Shown in pieces: positions 38,107-64,000 of a stretch of 64,000 nt of DNA; the stretch's first letter is position 1, and each line of letters begins with the position of its first letter. Below the pieces are notes generated by a model. That model was not told the DNA's origin. It saw nothing but the letters and a program-made list of their open reading frames with translations, and did no database searches. The DNA is taken from assembly GCA_964035545.1 (NCBI GenBank), contig OZ037773.1:10728251-10792250 (forward strand), given 5' to 3'. The translations under genes were made by a program, and so were the position numbers. The DNA comes from Bugula neritina. Lineage: Eukaryota > Bryozoa > Gymnolaemata > Cheilostomatida > Bugulidae.

Positions 38107-39495
38107 ATGGACTCTCTTCTCTCAGTCTATGTATCCTGTAGATGGACTCTCTTCTCTCAGTCTATGTATCCTGTAGATGGACTCTCTTCTCTCAGTCTAT
38201 ATATCCTGTAGATGGACTCTCTTCTCTCAGTCTATGTATCCTGTAGATGGACTCTCCTCTCTCAGTCTATATATTCTGTATATGGACTCTCTTCTCTCAG
38301 TCTATGTATCCTGTAGATGGACTCTCTTCTCTCAGTCTATATATCCTGTAGATGGACTCTCTTCTCTCAGTCTATATATCCTGTAGATGGACTCTCTTCT
38401 CTCAGTCTATGTATCCTGTAGATGGACTCTCTTCTCTCAGTCTATATATCCTGTAGATGGACTCTCTTCTCTCAGTCTATATATCCTGTAGATGGACTCT
38501 CTTCTCTCAGTCTATGTATCCTGTAGATGGACTCTCTTCTCTTAGTCTATGTATCCTGTAGATGGACTCTCTTCTCTCAGTCTATGTATCCTGTGAATGG
38601 ACTCTCTTCTCTCAGTCTATATATCCTGTAGATGGACTATCTTCTCTCAGTCTATATATCCTGTAGATGGACTCTCTTCTCTCAGTCTATATATCCTGTA
38701 GATGGACTCTCTTCTCTCAGTCTATATATCCTGTAGATGGACTCTCTTCTCTCAGTCTATATATCCTGTAGATGGACTCTCTTCTCTCAGTCTATGTATC
38801 CTGTAGATGGACTCTCTTCTCTCAGTCTATATATCCTGTAGATGGACTCTCAGTCTATATATCCTGTAGATGGACTCTCAGTCTATATATCCTGTAGATG
38901 GACTATCTTCTCTCAGTCTATATATCCTGTAGATGGACTCTCTTCTCTCAGTCTATGTATCCTGTAGATGGACTATCTTCTCTCAGTCTATATATCCTGT
39001 AGATGGACTCTCTTCTCTCAGTCTATGTATCCTGTAGATGGACTCTCTTCTCTCAGTCTATATATCCTGTAGATGGACTCTCTTCTCTCAGTCTATGTAT
39101 CCTGTAGATGGACTCTCTTCTCTCAGTCTATGTATCCTGTAGATGGACTCTCCTCTCTCAGTCTATATATCCTGTAGATGGACTCTCTTCTCTCAGTCTA
39201 TGTATCCTGTAGATGGACTCTCTTCTCTCAGTCTATGTATCCTGTAGATGGACTCTCCTCTCTCAGTCTATATATCCTGTAGATGGACTCTCTTCTCTCA
39301 GTCTATATATCCTGTAGATGGACTCTCTTCTCTCAGTCTATGTATCCTGTAGATGGACTCTCTTCTCTCAGTCTATGTATCCTGTAGATGGACTCTCCTC
39401 TCTCAGTCTATATATCCTGTAGATGGACTCTCTTCTCTCAGTCTATGTATCCTGTAGATGGACTCTCTTCTCTCAGTCTATGTATCCTGTGAATG
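38104..39495. repeat. 35-bp array starting at the MCCC2 stop codon
   Basis: About 40 copies of TGTAGATGGACTCTCTTCTC plus TCAGTCTATATATCC. The first copy overlaps the stop (AGGATGTAGATGG), so the 3' UTR begins inside the array. Each unit also contains TCTTCTCTCAG|T, an acceptor-like pyrimidine-AG. Confidence 0.93.
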
Positions 39496-41698
39496 AACTC
39501 TCTTACTCACTGTTGGTAATGGAATGTTCTTATTGGCAGCATAATCTTGGTTTTATTTTGGTCACCTTATTATTAAAATATTTTAATAATACATATATTA
39601 TGCTGTATATCTGAAGAACTTGCTGGTAGTTACATCTACATGAATTTGATAGCTAATGGAAATGCTACTTATGAATTTGTGTTATCTTCTTCTTTAGTAT
39701 TCTTCAATGCATTATTTATATTCAGTTGTGCTGATTGTACCCTTCATGTGTAGATTTGCTGATATATACACATATCAGTCTTAATCTCTATTTAATGCTC
39801 TAAATATTTGTCAGTATCCGTTACACTCTAATATTATACACAATGTTTTTGTAAGAATGAGGATTAGTTGATGACAGTATTCAATGTTTTATAGTCTAGA
39901 ATCGAAGTGATACAAATAAAACATTTGGGCTAAAACAAAGTTGCAGCAACAAACCTGATTCAAAAAAATAAAATCACAATAATTATGAACATTTGTAAGC
40001 ATAGTCTTTAAAAATTTCTAGATAATTGCATAAAGCTGTTTAATCTGTAAAGTTGTGTTTTTTACCCCAAGTTCTCACTGTTCAATAACTTCTGCTACTA
40101 GCTGAATAACTAAATGATTCCTTAGTTAAATACGATAGAATACATGTAAATTATATTTTATTCAATAAAACTGCCAATCATATTCGGTTGTCGGTACATG
40201 GCACTTGAGGAAGCTCGTTCAAAGAATGACCTCACCATGAATCAAATAGGGGCGTGGTAAATGCCGAGACGGGAAATACAAGTATTAACCTTAGCTTGTA
40301 TTCCTGAACGTAAAATGCCATAGTGAGAGTGGCTACTTTTGTGCACCTCTATTTTACAGACCAAGGAAAGTGAAGATCAACAGCACAATGACAATACCAC
40401 CATAAGTACAAGAATCATTCACTTTGTTATCGTGATTGAATGATTTTCTTTCTTGATGTTACTACAGTTTAGGTTTTAATCATAAGGCTTAGCCATAGAG
40501 TTAGAGAAAAATAATTATATAAAGAGAAGAACCAAATAATGAATTTTTAGTTGTTATCTGAAAATTGAGGGGTGATAATATACGATGTAGCTAGTGCTTC
40601 AGCCTTCAAGTTCAAGTGATGATAAAGTTATTCTCTTACTCAAACTCATATTCATATGGTCATAGTGATACTGATACAGCGATGGTGATAGTAAGACTCT
40701 AAAAAGTATGATAGTCATTATGATTAGAGTTAGTCTTTGACTAAGACTTGGTGATATACTTATACTGTAACTTATAGTGGTAGTAATTACATTGAATTTG
40801 ATAGTGATAACACATATTCATAACACTTATTCTTATGAGTAACAGTAACTTATTGTTACTGTTATGTAAGTCATTATGTATAAGTATAAGTATAACAGTT
40901 TGAGTTATTGAAATTATTGAGTTGAACTTGATGTTATATTCATTGACCATTGTGATGCGTTGTAACTAGATTTTAATAATGATGTTAGCACTCACACTGA
41001 TGCTGTTATAAAGTTTTAGTTGTTTATGAACTTACAGTTAGGTTACTGCTAGTATATACTTGTCTTATCTGGAAGGTGGTGGTGGATGTCTGCCAAACTT
41101 ACTAAAATGAAGGAAGACACACCAAGGATGGTGAGGTGACGAAATGCCAGTAATAACTGGTGAAGTCACCAATCATCAAGACTCTGAGGCACCTCCTCGT
41201 GGTCACCATTGGTAACTGGTTCTACCAGGCTAACAGCTCAGGGATCTGTGGGAGCTACACCCAGACAGAAAAGACAGGCTTGTGACATCCTGCAAGGGCG
41301 GTTATTCTTCACTCGATGAATTATATCCGGCCAGTCACTGCGACTACACAGAGTCTGAGCTCGTCTTGGATCATCCTTGCCAGCTCAATTGACACTGCAT
41401 AGTGGAGAGGGCTGCTGTGCCAACTGGCAAACCACACAGTAGCCTCACAAATTCTTGCCAGCACATGTTGCATCATGAAGTCACAAAAGAAAGAATACTC
41501 AGGGGATATCTCTCGGCAAATGGCAGATGCTGTCACTTGACAGACCCAGATGGAGACTAATGATACACCAGAAGTCATAGTCGGACACGACAGACAGCAA
41601 GATGATCTGGAAGCTTATGTCTTACTCTTATATTTTATTTACAATCTGAATTATATTGTTGATAATAATAATCACCCGCTTATAACTATAACTTATTA

Positions 41699-41781
<83 letters not shown>

Positions 41782-42026
41782 CAATAGAGTAATAATAATA
41801 CAGTATTATAGTAACATTAGTCTGAGTTGAGCACATTTCGAAAGTACTTATTTGCTCTATCTGATTCTATAGAATATTGGAATTCATTGAATTTGAAATA
41901 TTTAAACAATCAGTTGCAGTAACTATGTCATCTAGTGATCTAGCTAATTGTATCCAAGCTTATAACTGTTAGTATGCGTTAGAAAGTTAGATTTTTCATC
42001 ACATTTCAGTAGATTTGTATGGGAAG
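39496..42026. other. Long intergenic region; no convincing gene
   Basis: AT-rich throughout except 41060-41620, which is GC-richer and has an 85-codon minus-strand frame (41321-41578) that I do not recognise. That block may be an old transposon fragment. A (TA)n microsatellite lies at 41697-41779. A possible acceptor (CATTTCAG at 42009) just before the next gene suggests an upstream non-coding or short coding exon somewhere here. Confidence 0.5.
41697..41779. repeat. (TA)n microsatellite, about 40 units
   Basis: An uninterrupted TATATA run of about 80 bp. Confidence 0.95.
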
Positions 42027-45000
42027 ATGCCTTCGTCTAATGATGCCATGAAATACACCATATCAGGGCTATGTGGAGTGGTGTTTGGTATAGCTGCCGA
42101 AAAGGGGCGGGTCCATCATCCAACAGTCATCAGGGGGCAAATGGATTTTTCTACTTTCACCATGATGAAGATGTTTCTAGGAGCTTCTGCTGCTGGTGTG
42201 TGCTATGTAATACTAGTACTACCAGTGTGTGTGCTATGTAATACTAATACTACCAGTGTGTGTGCTATGTAATACTAATACTACCAGTGTGTGTGCTATG
42301 TAATACTAATACTACCAGTGTGTGTGCTATGTAATACTAATACTACCAGTGTGTGTGCTATGTAATACTAATACTACCAGTGTGTGTGCTATGTAATACT
42401 AATACTACCAGTGTGTGTGCTATGTAATACTAATACTACCAGTGTGTGTGCTATGTAATACTAATACTACCAGTGTGTGTGCTATGTAATACTAATACTA
42501 CCAGTGTGTGTGCTATGTAATACTAGTACTACCAGTGTGTGTGCTATGTAATACTAATACTACCAGTGTGTGTGCTATGTAATACTAGTATTACCAGTGT
42601 GTGTGTGCTATGTAATACTAGTACTACCAGTGTGTGTGTGCTATGTAATACTAGTACTACCAGTGTGTGTGCTATGTAATACTAATACTACCAGTGTGTG
42701 TGCTATGTAATACTAATACTACCAGTGTGTGTGCTATGTAATACTAGTACTACCAGTGTGTGTGCTATGTAATACTAATACTACCAGTGTGTGTGCTATG
42801 TAATACTAGTATTACCAGTGTGTGTGTGCTATGTAATACTAGTACTACCAGTGTGTGTGTGCTATGTAATACTAGTACTACCAGTGTGTGTGCTATGTAA
42901 TACTAATACTACCAGTGTGTGTGCTATGTAATACTAGTACTACCAGTGTGTGTGTGCTATGTAATACTAGTACTACCAGTGTGTGTGTGTGCTATGTAAT
43001 ACTAGTACTACCAGTGTGTACTACTGTGTAGGTATGATATCAATTTCTCTACTCTCGATGCTCTCCAACTCAACAAGAATGAAGGTTGAAAAAGCTCGGA
43101 GCCGTTTCCTGTCCGGACTGAAGGGGAAAGGTTTGGTGTGTTCTCTGCTCGGTGGGGGTCTGCTAGGAGCTGGTATGACAGTCGCTGGAACCGTAAGTAT
43201 TCGTATATATACTTACTTTTAGTATATGCACACTTACTATTTGTTAGTATATACACTTAGTTAGTGTGGGCTGTACTCTTAGTGCCCTGGCATGGTGTAT
43301 GTCCAAGTTGGATCTCAGCTACACAATGCTTTATTCTCATTGGCTGGAGGATTTCTTGGAGCCTTTGCTTACTCTGTCCTTCACCCCACTGTGTCGGCTC
43401 TCACTGGTTCTACACTCTACAGGTGAGTATCAACACAGCTCTAACTACTGAGTATCAACACAGCCCTAACTACTTAGTGCTGTCACAGCCCTAACTACTT
43501 AGTACTGTCACAGCTCTAACTACTTAGTACTGTCACAGCTCTAACTACTGAGTACTGTCACAGCCCTAACTACTTAGTGCTGTCACAGCCCTAACTACTG
43601 AGTATCAACACAGCCCTAACTACTTAGTGCTGTCACAGCCCTAACTACTTAGTACTGTCACAGCTCTAACTACTGAGTACTGTCACAGCTCTAACTACTG
43701 AGTACTGTCACAGCCCTAACTACTGAGTATCAACACAGCCCTAACTACTGAGCACTGTCACAGCCCTAACTACTGAGTACTGTCACAGCCCTAACTATCG
43801 AGTACTGTCACAGCTCTAACTACTGAGTACTGTCACAGCCCTAACTACTTAGTACTGTCACAGCCCTAACTACTTAGTACTGTCACAGCTCTAACTACTG
43901 AGTACTGTCACAGCTCTAACTACTGAGTACTGTCACAGCCCTAACTACTGAGTATCAACACAGCCCTAACTACTGAGCACTGTCACAGCCCTAACTACTG
44001 AGTACTGTCACAGCCCTAACTATCGAGTACTGTCACAGCTCTAACTACTGAGTACTGTCACAGCCCTAACTACTTAGTACTGTCACAGCCCTACCTACTT
44101 AGTACTGTCACAGCCCTAACTACTGAGTATCAACACAGCCCTAACTACTTAGTACTGTCACAGCCCTAACTACTGAGTACTGTCACAGCCCTAACTATCG
44201 AGTACTGTCACAGCCCTAACTACTTAGTACTGTAACAGCCCTAACTACTGAGTACTGTCACAGCCCTAACTACTTAGTACTGTCACAGCTCTAACTACTT
44301 AGTACTGTCACAGCTCTAACTACGTAGTACCTTCACAGCCCTAACTACTCAGTATTACTGTTGTGGTAGTGGCAAGCAGATAGCTGGCAGCAGAGACTAC
44401 ATCTCCACAGCTCTACCTTTGGCAGCAGTTCTCGTCTGTTCAGTGTTTGCTTTAGAGCAGCTGCAGCCATCCAATGTGAGTATGTTTCATCTCTTGTGTC
44501 TATAGTAAGTGTACAGTAAGTGTATAGTAAGTGTACAGTAAGTGTATAGTAAGTGTATAGTAAGTGTATAGTAAGCGTATAGTAAGTGTATAGTAAGTGT
44601 ATAGTAAGCGTATAGTAAGTATGTAGTAAGTATATAGTAAGTATATAGTAAGTGTATAGTAAGTATATAGTAAGTGTATAGTAAGTATATAGTAAGTATA
44701 TTATCCTGATGTCGTATGTTATTCAGCACTCTTGGGGTACCAACGTCTTGGCCACACCCTCCTGGCCTCCTTACATTGCTGGTGCTGTAATTGGTCTCTT
44801 ACAAGTCCCTCTTGTCCTGGCTGTCCGAGACACCCTTTCCACCAGCACCAGCTACTTCACTGCCCTTTCTCAAGGTCTGATAACTCCGAGACTGAGGAGA
44901 GCTTTTCCCCATCTAGCTGGATACAGAGAGGCTTCGTGGTGGCAGGTAAGTGACAGTCAGTTCTCTCTCTATATTATACATTATGTGTGTAGTTCTCTCT

Positions 45001-46051
45001 CTATATTATACATTATGTGTGTAGTTCTCTCTCTATATTATACATTATGTGTGTAGTTCTCTCTCTATATTATACATTATGTGTGTAGTTCTCTCTCTAT
45101 ATTATACATTATGTGTGTAGTTCTCTCTCTATATTATACATTATGTGTGTAGTTCTCTCTCTATATTATACATTATGTGTGTAGTTCTCTGTGTAGTTCA
45201 CAGCTCTTTTACCAACTTTTAGATGTTGTTTGTGGGCGGGGCTATACTGGGTGGTTTCCTGTCTGCGCAAGCTTCTGGGAGTCTCACTAGCAGCTCTCCG
45301 GTCAGCCAATCACAAGCGCTGATGGGCGGAGCTATGATGGTTTTTGGCTCTCGATTGGCTGGCGGCTGCACCAGGTATGAACATAGTCACATGTTAAGTA
45401 TATATAAACATAATATAATAATATTGAGTATATATAAACATAGTATAATAATATTGAGTATATATAAACATAGTATAATAATATTGAGTATATATAAACA
45501 TAGTATAATAATATTGAGTATATATAAACCTAGTATAATAATATTGAGTATATATAAACATAATATAATAATATTGAGTATATATAAACATAATGTAATA
45601 ATATTGAGTATATATAAACATAGTATAATAATATTGAGTATATATAAACATAGTATAATAATATTGAGTATATATAAACCTAGTATAATAATATTGAGTA
45701 TATATAAACATAATATAATAATATTGAGTATATATAAACATAATGTAATAATGTTGAGTATATATAAACATAGTATAATAATATTGAGTATATATAAACA
45801 TAATATAATAATATTGAGTATATATAAACATAATGTAATAATATTGAGTATATATAAACATAGTATAATAATATTGAGTATATATAAACATAGTATAATA
45901 ATATTGAGTATATATAAACATAATATAATGGGCAGACAACTCTTTCAGTGGTCAAGGTCTCAGTGGAATACCCCTGCTAGTTGGTGACTCATTCATAACT
46001 GTGGCAGCCATGTTTGCTGGAGCCATAGCCACCCACGCTCTTCTCTTCTGA
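42027..46051 (+). CDS. YeeE/YedE-family (TsuA-like) sulfur-compound transporter
   Basis: Seven exons: 42027-42195, 43032-43192, 43283-43422, 44370-44475, 44727-44945, 45223-45374, 45949-46051. Phases agree and give 349 aa from the ATG at 42027; the frame is open upstream to an acceptor at 42009, so an earlier start is possible. About eight to nine hydrophobic spans. Family motifs: FGIAAEKGRVHHPTVIRGQ at the start, GLLGAGMTVAGTCPG with Cys111, and SRLAGGCTSGQGLSGIP with Cys314, about 200 residues apart as in bacterial YeeE/TsuA. Bacterial members import thiosulfate through a pore lined by conserved cysteines; related genes occur in fungi. A plasma-membrane or organelle role here is inference. 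Typical animal splice sites and private intron arrays rule out bacterial contamination. Confidence 0.85.
42196..43018. repeat. 29-bp array of donor copies, YeeE-like intron 1
   Basis: About 28 copies. The unit starts GTGTGTGCTATGTAATACTA and ends ATACTACCA. The real donor is GCTGCTG|GTGTGTGCTATG, so the array begins at the first intron base and repeats the donor. Confidence 0.93.
43423..44350. repeat. 25-bp array, YeeE-like intron 3
   Basis: About 37 copies of GTACTGTCACAGCCCTAACT plus ACTGA/ACTTA, with GAGTATCAACACAG variants. The first copy is the donor region (CTACAG|GTGAGTATCAACACAG), so the GAGTATC variants look like donor-derived units. Confidence 0.92.
44502..44703. repeat. 11-bp AGTAAGTGTAT array, YeeE-like intron 4
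   Basis: About 18 copies. Each contains GTAAGTG, GTAAGTA or GTAAGCG, close to an ideal donor. The genuine donor is AAT|GTGAGTATG, upstream. Confidence 0.92.
44962..45190. repeat. 32-bp array, YeeE-like intron 5
   Basis: Seven almost identical copies of TTCTCTCTCTATATTATACA plus TTATGTGTGTAG. Each ends GTGTGTAG, acceptor-like. The real acceptor is CCAACTTTTAG|ATG. Confidence 0.93.
45385..45930. repeat. 30-bp array, YeeE-like intron 6
   Basis: About 18 copies of ATATTGAGTATATATAAACA plus TAGTATAATA. A block of roughly 180-240 bp is repeated (the AAACCTAGT variant at about 45528 and 45678). Confidence 0.92.
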
Positions 46052-46676
46052 ACCAAATACTGACAGGAGAGTCTCCAGCAGGCTGGCAGGTCTCCCCCTC
46101 ATTGTCTCTCATGTAACTCAGCTGTAGAACCTCAGTCTACTCTATTTAGTCTTCATGTCTGCACGGGTCAAGTTATCTAGTTATTAGCTAGTTGGTGCAC
46201 AGTTTTATTAACTTTACACATTCTTGTCTTACTTTAAATTATTCTCTATTTAATCACTCACTACATAATGTATTGCTGTATTTATTTTTACTTCTTTTAT
46301 TGAGATCTCTTTTTTCTTGCTCACTTCTAATGTTTCAGGTAAACACAATCAAAACACTATTTCAATGATATCTCTGCAATTACACGAAAATTGTATTTTA
46401 AATTATATAAATTTTGACCTTTTGAACTATTTTGATTTCTGTATCCATTCCTGAACTATTCTGACACTATCCAAAACATTATTATAATAAATAATTATTA
46501 ATATAAAAGTTTATTATTGGTAATTTATATTGATGAAAGCTCGAATCAGTTTATTTGATAATTTGAATGAGCTTAAGCTATAATCAATAATGGATGATTT
46601 GTCAACTATCCACTTGTAACATAAAACTGCAGTTCTACATAACTTTAGGTTTAGGGTCAGGGAAAAATAACTCTGA

Positions 46677-46790
46677 AGCAGATCCGAGTTGGGGGTGAAG
46701 GACGATTTTAAATTAGGTGTCCCATGGTTGAAGTTACGTCCTCAAATTTAAGATATAAAACCATCTTTCACCCCCGACTCAGAGCTGCTC
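46677..46790. repeat. Small foldback MITE
   Basis: About 113 bp. The left arm AGCAGATCCGAGTTGGGGGT is inverted at the right end as ACCCCCGACTCAGAGCTGCT, with further pairing inward (GAAGGACGATTTTA against AAACCATCTTTC). Related to the candidate at 30958. Confidence 0.75.
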
Positions 46791-47974
46791 ATAGACCAAT
46801 TCAAAACGTACAAAATAAAATTGCTTAGCCTTAGAGAACCAACAAACTTGAACTCTTTAGTTTCATAATGTCAGTTGAAGTTGAAACTACTATCCAAATA
46901 ATATATTGTTTACCAGGCTATTGAAAACCGGAAACACTTACTCAAAACACAGTCATGTCTTCCTAAATTCAACTAGTCTATGGCTAATTCAGTAATTGCT
47001 TGATTGTTACGCCATATGGTCATATTTCAATGCTGAAAGACATTTGTTTTTGAAGGCTGAAAAGTGAGCTTAATAGTAATACTAATTGGCATAAAACCAA
47101 CGGCAACGCCAACTGTGAACAGAGTCTCATTTTGAGTTTCATCACGTCGGAGACCAATCACTATCAGTGATAGTATCACTATCAGTGTCACTTGTTGACT
47201 GGTGTACTCAATCTGAGTCTTGCTTCTTAGGACTATTTAGTAAATAGTAAATTACTGACCGTTACACTAAAACTGATGCTTATAGTAATAGTGATATTCA
47301 TACAAACTACGGCCATAATTTTCATTTAAACTTATTTTATTTTTATTTTGTTATCAACATATCATTTTATATTTAATTTTATGGTTATACTTATACAGTT
47401 ATACTTATACTTATAGTGTTATAGTTATACTTGTACTATAAGTTATTAAGTATAAGATTAAATATAAGTATAACTGTTATACTATAAGTATAATAGTAAT
47501 ACTCTTATACTATGTCTATAGTTATACTTATAATTATAGTTATACTATTACTATTAGTATTAATTATAGTTATAGTCATACTGATTGAGTGATGGTGATA
47601 CGAAGTGAGTTAATGTTAGCACTGATGATAACATTAATTCACCATATAAAAATTATAACACTTGTAACACCTAAAGGCTAAGCCTAATGCTCTTTATAAT
47701 CGCTATCAGTGATGATGATAACCATAATGATAATGACAGTAAATGTAATGGCTAATGAATAATGGCCAAAATTCATGACTCAGTCTGAGTCTCATCAGTG
47801 CCTCTTGTGTTGTTTAATACTTTGTTTTAATTTGTCATATGTGGGAATAAATAGATTTTAGTGTGTAGCCAGAAATAGTAAGACATATAGTCTTCAGCAC
47901 ATAGCTGATCTAAGTTTGTTTTATAAAGTAATATCTTCAAACCTCTAATGTTTCGAGAAATAAATAAGTGTTGT

Positions 47975-48127
47975 ATACTAATATTACTATCATGTAGATA
48001 TACTACTATCATGTAGATATACTACTATCATGTAGATATACTACTATCATGTAGATATACTACTATCATGTAGATATACTACTATCATGTAGATATACTA
48101 CTATCATGTAGATATACTATCATGTAG
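47975..48127. repeat. 19-bp ATACTACTATCATGTAGAT array
   Basis: Seven to eight copies in intergenic DNA 0.7 kb upstream of RAB4. Confidence 0.92.
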
Positions 48128-48389
48128 ATGGGAAGCTGTGTAAACAGTTAACTAGCCAATTTGTATTATCATTGAGATATTTATTACTAGGGTTGTCATT
48201 ATCATAACGATTATGATTAAATTGAATTTAAGTAAGGACTTCAGAAGTGAGGACTTTGTTGAAGTTAATTACAGAAATTTTAAAAATAGTATTGTTGGTA
48301 ATGATTCTTTCAAATCAAATACTAAACTTGGTGATTAAATTGCAATATTATTTTGGTCTTTACTCGATCATCAGTGTTATTTATAAACA

Positions 48390-48748
48390 TATTAGCTCTC
48401 TATATATTATATTCTATAACATCTGCATAGTATATCTAAGTCTCTATATATTCTATTCTATAATATCTGCATAGTATATCTAAGTCTCTATATATTCTAT
48501 TCTATAATATCTGCATAGTATATCTAAGTCTATATATATTCTATTCTATAATATCTGCATAGTATAATATAACTCTCTATATATTCTATTCTATAATATC
48601 TGCATAGTATATCTAAGTCTCTATATATTATATTCTATAATATCTGCATAGTATATCTAAGTCTCTATATATTCTATTCTATAATATCTGCATAGTATAT
48701 CTAAGTCTCTATATATTCTATTCTATAATATCTGCATAGGATATCTAG
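48390..48748. repeat. 44-bp array upstream of RAB4
   Basis: Eight copies with CTCTATATATTCTATTCTAT, AATATCTGCATAG and TATATCTAAGT. It ends 90 bp before the RAB4 start codon, so it may lie in the promoter or 5' UTR. Confidence 0.92.
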
Positions 48749-48836
48749 CTCTATAACTTTGTTTTAGATATCAATTGAGTGGAACAGACATCATTATAGC
48801 TGAATAAGACTTCATTGTCAGCGGATCTGAGTCAGT

Positions 48837-63860
<15,024 letters not shown>

Positions 63861-64000
63861 CACAACCCCTCCTACTACTGGTCCCACCACCTCCCCTACT
63901 ACTGGTCTGAGGATTCTTCTACTCTATATATTATTCCTGCAATTTCTACAACTGTTTTATCTATTTATACATTAGTAGACAACTCTTAATTTGTGACTTT
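63861..64000. other. RAB4 3' flank
   Basis: Starts with two near-copies of CCTACTACTGGTC and continues AT-rich to the window edge. No further gene visible. Confidence 0.5.

Larger units (their letters stand above)
46052..48836. other. Intergenic with several repeats; no gene
   Basis: AT-rich. It contains the foldback element at 46677-46790, low-complexity TTATACTTATAC-type dyads at about 47390-47600 and two arrays (47975-48127, 48390-48745). Short frames on both strands are not gene-like. Confidence 0.55.

Noticed and set aside
41321-41578. 85-codon minus-strand frame in a GC-richer block
   Set aside because: No recognisable domain and no convincing splice context; may be a transposon fragment.
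42027-46051. Bacterial contamination as source of the YeeE/YedE-like gene
   Set aside because: Six GT-AG introns with matching phases, and arrays of the same kind as in MCCC2 and RAB4.

Overview
The window is nuclear DNA of an animal, most likely an early-branching invertebrate such as a sponge (inference). The genes are spliced with GT-AG introns, and the proteins are animal-type: RAB4, MCCC2, MCFD2, alpha-L-fucosidase, a LAPTM4-like tetraspan protein and a C14orf119 homologue. Array-free introns are mostly about 80-180 bp, and genes lie 0.5-4 kb apart. I rebuilt seven host genes exon by exon. In each case splice phases match throughout and the protein length fits the family (MCFD2 149 aa, C14orf119 114 aa, fucosidase 490 codons, LAPTM4-like 271 aa, MCCC2 562 aa, YeeE/YedE-like 349 aa, RAB4 211 aa).

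Layout. 1-153: first 51 codons of an unrecognised minus-strand gene. 694-1555: MCFD2 (minus). 2560-3006: C14orf119 (minus). 3531-3738: a hairpin repeat. 4193-9869: a Ty3/gypsy element with one uninterrupted 1819-codon gag-pol frame but only a vestige of a 3' LTR. 10050-10502: an unassigned ORF. 10582-15398: alpha-L-fucosidase with an in-frame TAG at a normally conserved Trp. 17671-22378: LAPTM4-like gene. 22943-30021: two divergent, intronless, transposase-like genes sharing a 1.78 kb near-identical inverted block. 31554-38106: MCCC2. 42027-46051: YeeE/YedE (thiosulfate/sulfur) transporter-like gene with animal-style introns. 48837-63860: RAB4, whose second intron is about 13 kb of a 26-bp satellite.

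The dominant feature is that roughly three quarters of about 41 introns contain a private tandem array whose unit (10-43 bp) is not shared with any other intron. In many cases the unit contains the intron's own splice site or an evident copy of it, sometimes with the last exon bases. Several units start with GT and end with AG. MCCC2 intron 5 shows an early stage: the exon end plus donor is repeated three times at a 43-bp period. The coding exons are clean. I propose that short ancestral introns grew by tandem duplication at their splice boundaries, leaving arrays of decoy splice sites. This is the best candidate here for an undescribed process.

The host genes are unrelated housekeeping functions (ER-Golgi cargo transport, lysosomal glycan breakdown, leucine catabolism, sulfur-compound transport, endosome recycling). 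Nothing suggests an operon or a shared pathway. All assignments come from reading motifs and splice phases by eye; no database search was run.
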